From: Companilactobacillus ginsenosidimutans
GTDB taxonomy: Bacteria; Bacillota; Bacilli; Lactobacillales; Lactobacillaceae
Direction: 5' to 3'
Length of the DNA: 64,000 nt
Assembly (NCBI RefSeq): GCF_001050475.1
Contig: NZ_CP012034.1
Location: 2,170,001-2,234,000, forward strand
Every line of letters begins with the position of its first letter. Position 1 is the first letter of the stretch. Under the pieces are notes generated by a model that worked only from the letters and a program-made list of their open reading frames with translations, was not told the DNA's origin and ran no database searches. The position numbers and the translations under genes were made by a program. Shown here piece after piece: positions 62,174 to 64,000 of this stretch.

Positions 62174-63598
62174 TTTATTTTCTTCGTTTTTATTGTTGTC
62201 TGACTTATCTTTGTCTTCGTCTAGGTCATCTATTGTTGTTAGTGAGGCTAGGTTGTCTTGTCTTGCTACTTCTTTGTTGTTGATGGTTACTTTGAACCAG
62301 TCGGCGAATCCGTGATCGAATTCTGCTACTCGGAAGTGGAAGTTATCTAAATCAAACTCGGAATCTTGTCCGATATTTGGTAGTTTATCCAAGATGTAGC
62401 CACCTACTGTGATGATGTCTGATTCTTGGAAGGCTTTGATGTCGGTTCTGAAATATCTTTCGAAATCATATAAGGTTGTTTTACCTGAAACGTTGAATGA
62501 TTTATCGTCATTTTGAACGATGTATTCATCGGAAACGACGTCAATTTCATCTTTAACGGTACCAAATAATTCTTCGTAAATATCCTTATCTGTGACGATA
62601 CCACTTGTCCCACCGTATTCATCGACTACGATTACGATTGGGGTTTGTTTCTTGATCATCTTAGATAGAATATCTTGAATTGGCATTGTTTCGGGAACGG
62701 TATTTACTGATCTTAAAATTCTGCTAATTCCAACGCTGCCATCTACTTGGTTTTGGCGGACGATGTCATACGCATAAACGTATCCTAAAACTTTATCTTT
62801 ATCATTGTCTGCAACAACTGGGAATCTTGAGAAACCTTGTTGTAAGTAGTCTTTGATAACGTCACTTACTTTATCAGTGATGTCGACGACGTATAAACTA
62901 GTTCTATCGACCATGATATCTTTGGCAACTTTATCGTTTAATTCGAAAGCACGTTCCATTAAGGCAACATCGTTTTGATCCATGTCGCCACCTTGAATGG
63001 ATGATTTGGATAAGCTCAAAATTTCTGATTGTGAGAAAACTTCATTTTCTGAATCAGCTGGTTGTAGTCCGATTAAACGAACAATACCGTTTGATGATGA
63101 GTTTAATAACCAAACGAATGGATAGGCTATTGTGTGGAAAGCTTTTAATGGGGTAACGACTAACATTAGCATTTGCATAGGCTTATCGATTGAAATGTTT
63201 TTTGGAACAATTTCAGTCAAGACAACCTCAAAGTATGTTAGTAAGAGAACACCAATGATTGAACCAATGATGTGCATTCCGTTACCGTTGTTGGATAGGT
63301 GAACTAGTCCGAATAAATCGACAAGCAAATATTCAATCGTAGATTCACCAATCCAACCTAAAATAATACCAGCGATACTTGTACCAACTTGAGTGGTTGA
63401 TAAGTATTCGTTTAAATTATTGACCATATTAAGGGAACGCTTAAGCTTAGCTATATTGCCATTCCCTTTTTCAATGGCGTCTTCAAGCTGACTTGGTCTG
63501 GTCTGCACCAAAGCGAACTCAGCCGCGACACAGAAGAAAGCAAATATAAAGGTAATTAGAATAATTATAAAATTACCGGTTATCTCTGAACTTGACAA
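62171..63598 (-). CDS. Hemolysin family CNNM/CorC protein
   Basis: 475 residues from TTG 63598 with GAGG 8 nt upstream. CNNM (DUF21) domain with about four helices (residues 7-200), two CBS domains (FELNDKVAKDIMVDRTSLYVV and VDEYGGTSGIVTDKDIYEELF, residues 220-345), and a C-terminal CorC_HlyC domain (about 360-450). Related proteins export Mg2+ or other cations. Acidic C-terminal tail. Confidence 0.93.
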   Translation of the reverse strand: MSSSEITGNFIIILITFIFAFFCVAAEFALVQTRPSQLEDAIEKGNGNIAKLKRSLNMVNNLNEYLSTTQVGTSIAGIILGWIGESTIEYLLVDLFGLVHLSNNGNGMHIIGSIIGVLLLTYFEVVLTEIVPKNISIDKPMQMLMLVVTPLKAFHTIAYPFVWLLNSSSNGIVRLIGLQPADSENEVFSQSEILSLSKSSIQGGDMDQNDVALMERAFELNDKVAKDIMVDRTSLYVVDITDKVSDVIKDYLQQGFSRFPVVADNDKDKVLGYVYAYDIVRQNQVDGSVGISRILRSVNTVPETMPIQDILSKMIKKQTPIVIVVDEYGGTSGIVTDKDIYEELFGTVKDEIDVVSDEYIVQNDDKSFNVSGKTTLYDFERYFRTDIKAFQESDIITVGGYILDKLPNIGQDSEFDLDNFHFRVAEFDHGFADWFKVTINNKEVARQDNLASLTTIDDLDEDKDKSDNNKNEENK

Positions 63599-63643
63599 TA
63601 CAGAAACCTCTTTTCTAGTTAAGAAGGATTATACACTAAAGAA

Positions 63644-63663
63644 AAGCCGACGTGCGTCGGCTT
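63644..63663 (-). terminator. Terminator of the last gene
   Basis: AAGCCGAC/GTCGGCTT stem with a T-rich minus-strand tail. Confidence 0.82.
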
Positions 63664-63670
63664 AATCAAT

Positions 63671-64000
63671 TTAATTACTATTTGTGGTAGATTGTTCAGT
63701 TGCAACCTCATCAGAAGTATTTCCAGGAACACCGTTGCCTTTTTCTGAGAAAGTTTTGAACGTATAAGTATAGCTTGGCATATTATCACTATTTAGTCCA
63801 CTCACAGCGACTTGATATTGCGAGTGATCGTTAATTGTGACATTAGCAGGTGGTAAGAAACTGAGAACAGTGCTTGCGTATGCTGCACTACCAAAGGAAC
63901 TAGGAGAAACTGTACCAGTAGTTCCATCAGTTAAATTAGTTACAGTAATAGTAGATGAATCTGTCACGATATCTTTTAGTTGAGAAAATGTGATCGACCA
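63671..64000 (-). CDS. 3' part of a hypothetical (probably exported) protein
   Basis: The frame stays open to the right window edge (it reads WSITFSQLKDI before the first internal GTG), so the gene starts outside. About 110 residues visible, Ser/Thr/Asn rich, no motif, ending in a hydrophilic Thr/Asn tail. The composition suggests a lipoprotein or surface protein; not identified. Confidence 0.6.
   Translation of the reverse strand, partial: WSITFSQLKDIVTDSSTITVTNLTDGTTGTVSPSSFGSAAYASTVLSFLPPANVTINDHSQYQVAVSGLNSDNMPSYTYTFKTFSEKGNGVPGNTSDEVATEQSTTNSN

Overview
The window is low-GC Firmicute DNA from a lactic acid bacterium. Supporting signs are a tryptophan operon under T-box control, frequent TTG starts, strong AGGAGG ribosome sites, SLAP-type cell-wall modules, a Phe-type D-Ala ligase, an oleate hydratase and sortase-anchored surface protein. 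A Companilactobacillus-like lactobacillus fits best, but the genus is an inference. No rRNA, tRNA, CRISPR array, transposase or prophage gene was seen, so this reads as ordinary chromosome.

Layout. 1-9.8 kb: a truncated secreted-type M13 peptidase; a LysR regulator and DASS anion transporter divergent from a three-domain flavin reductase (an anaerobic electron-acceptor module); then a TetR regulator with oleate hydratase. 9.8-12.3 kb: a lone RelB/DinJ-like antitoxin, a glutamate/dicarboxylate symporter, an ASCH protein and a structured small RNA that resembles an Fst-type antitoxin RNA. 12.5-17.5 kb: a cell-wall block (C39 peptidase, NlpC/P60 hydrolase, second M13 peptidase). 17.5-26.6 kb: an ABC exporter pair, a DNA glycosylase, DUF1801, MntH, UspA and cardiolipin synthase. 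26.6-34 kb: trpEG and trpDCFBA on the minus strand, each unit with its own promoter, Trp T-box and a 10-11 codon leader ORF. 34-43 kb: YugP peptidase, GNAT-like protein, lipase-like hydrolase, RNase HI, HxlR/SDR pair, DUF1002 protein, Ddl, NagA, GlpQ. 43-51 kb: a Thr/Ala/Pro repeat wall protein, two zinc-ribbon membrane proteins and a MacB-like ABC protein. 51-64 kb: phosphatase, glycosyltransferase, a thioredoxin/CsoR operon with two CsoR-type operators, a YueI homologue, a divergent PRPP synthetase, a secreted Ntn amidase, a P-type ATPase, a HAD/membrane/HesB-like cluster, a CNNM/CorC protein and a truncated last gene.

The least explained feature is a family of six roughly 160-186 bp elements (plus one miniature) at 24585, 33990, 38485, 43299, 57312 and 61785. 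Each can fold as a three-way junction: a long closing stem, a variable hairpin and a third hairpin with a small A-rich internal loop. The stem sequences differ between copies but stay complementary. Four full copies and the miniature start 5-31 nt after a stop codon and precede that gene's terminator. They look like a structured 3'-UTR or mobile hairpin family. A second unusual feature is the pair of leader ORFs after the two trp T-boxes, both containing Arg-Trp-Gln. All functional calls come from reading motifs; no database search was possible.
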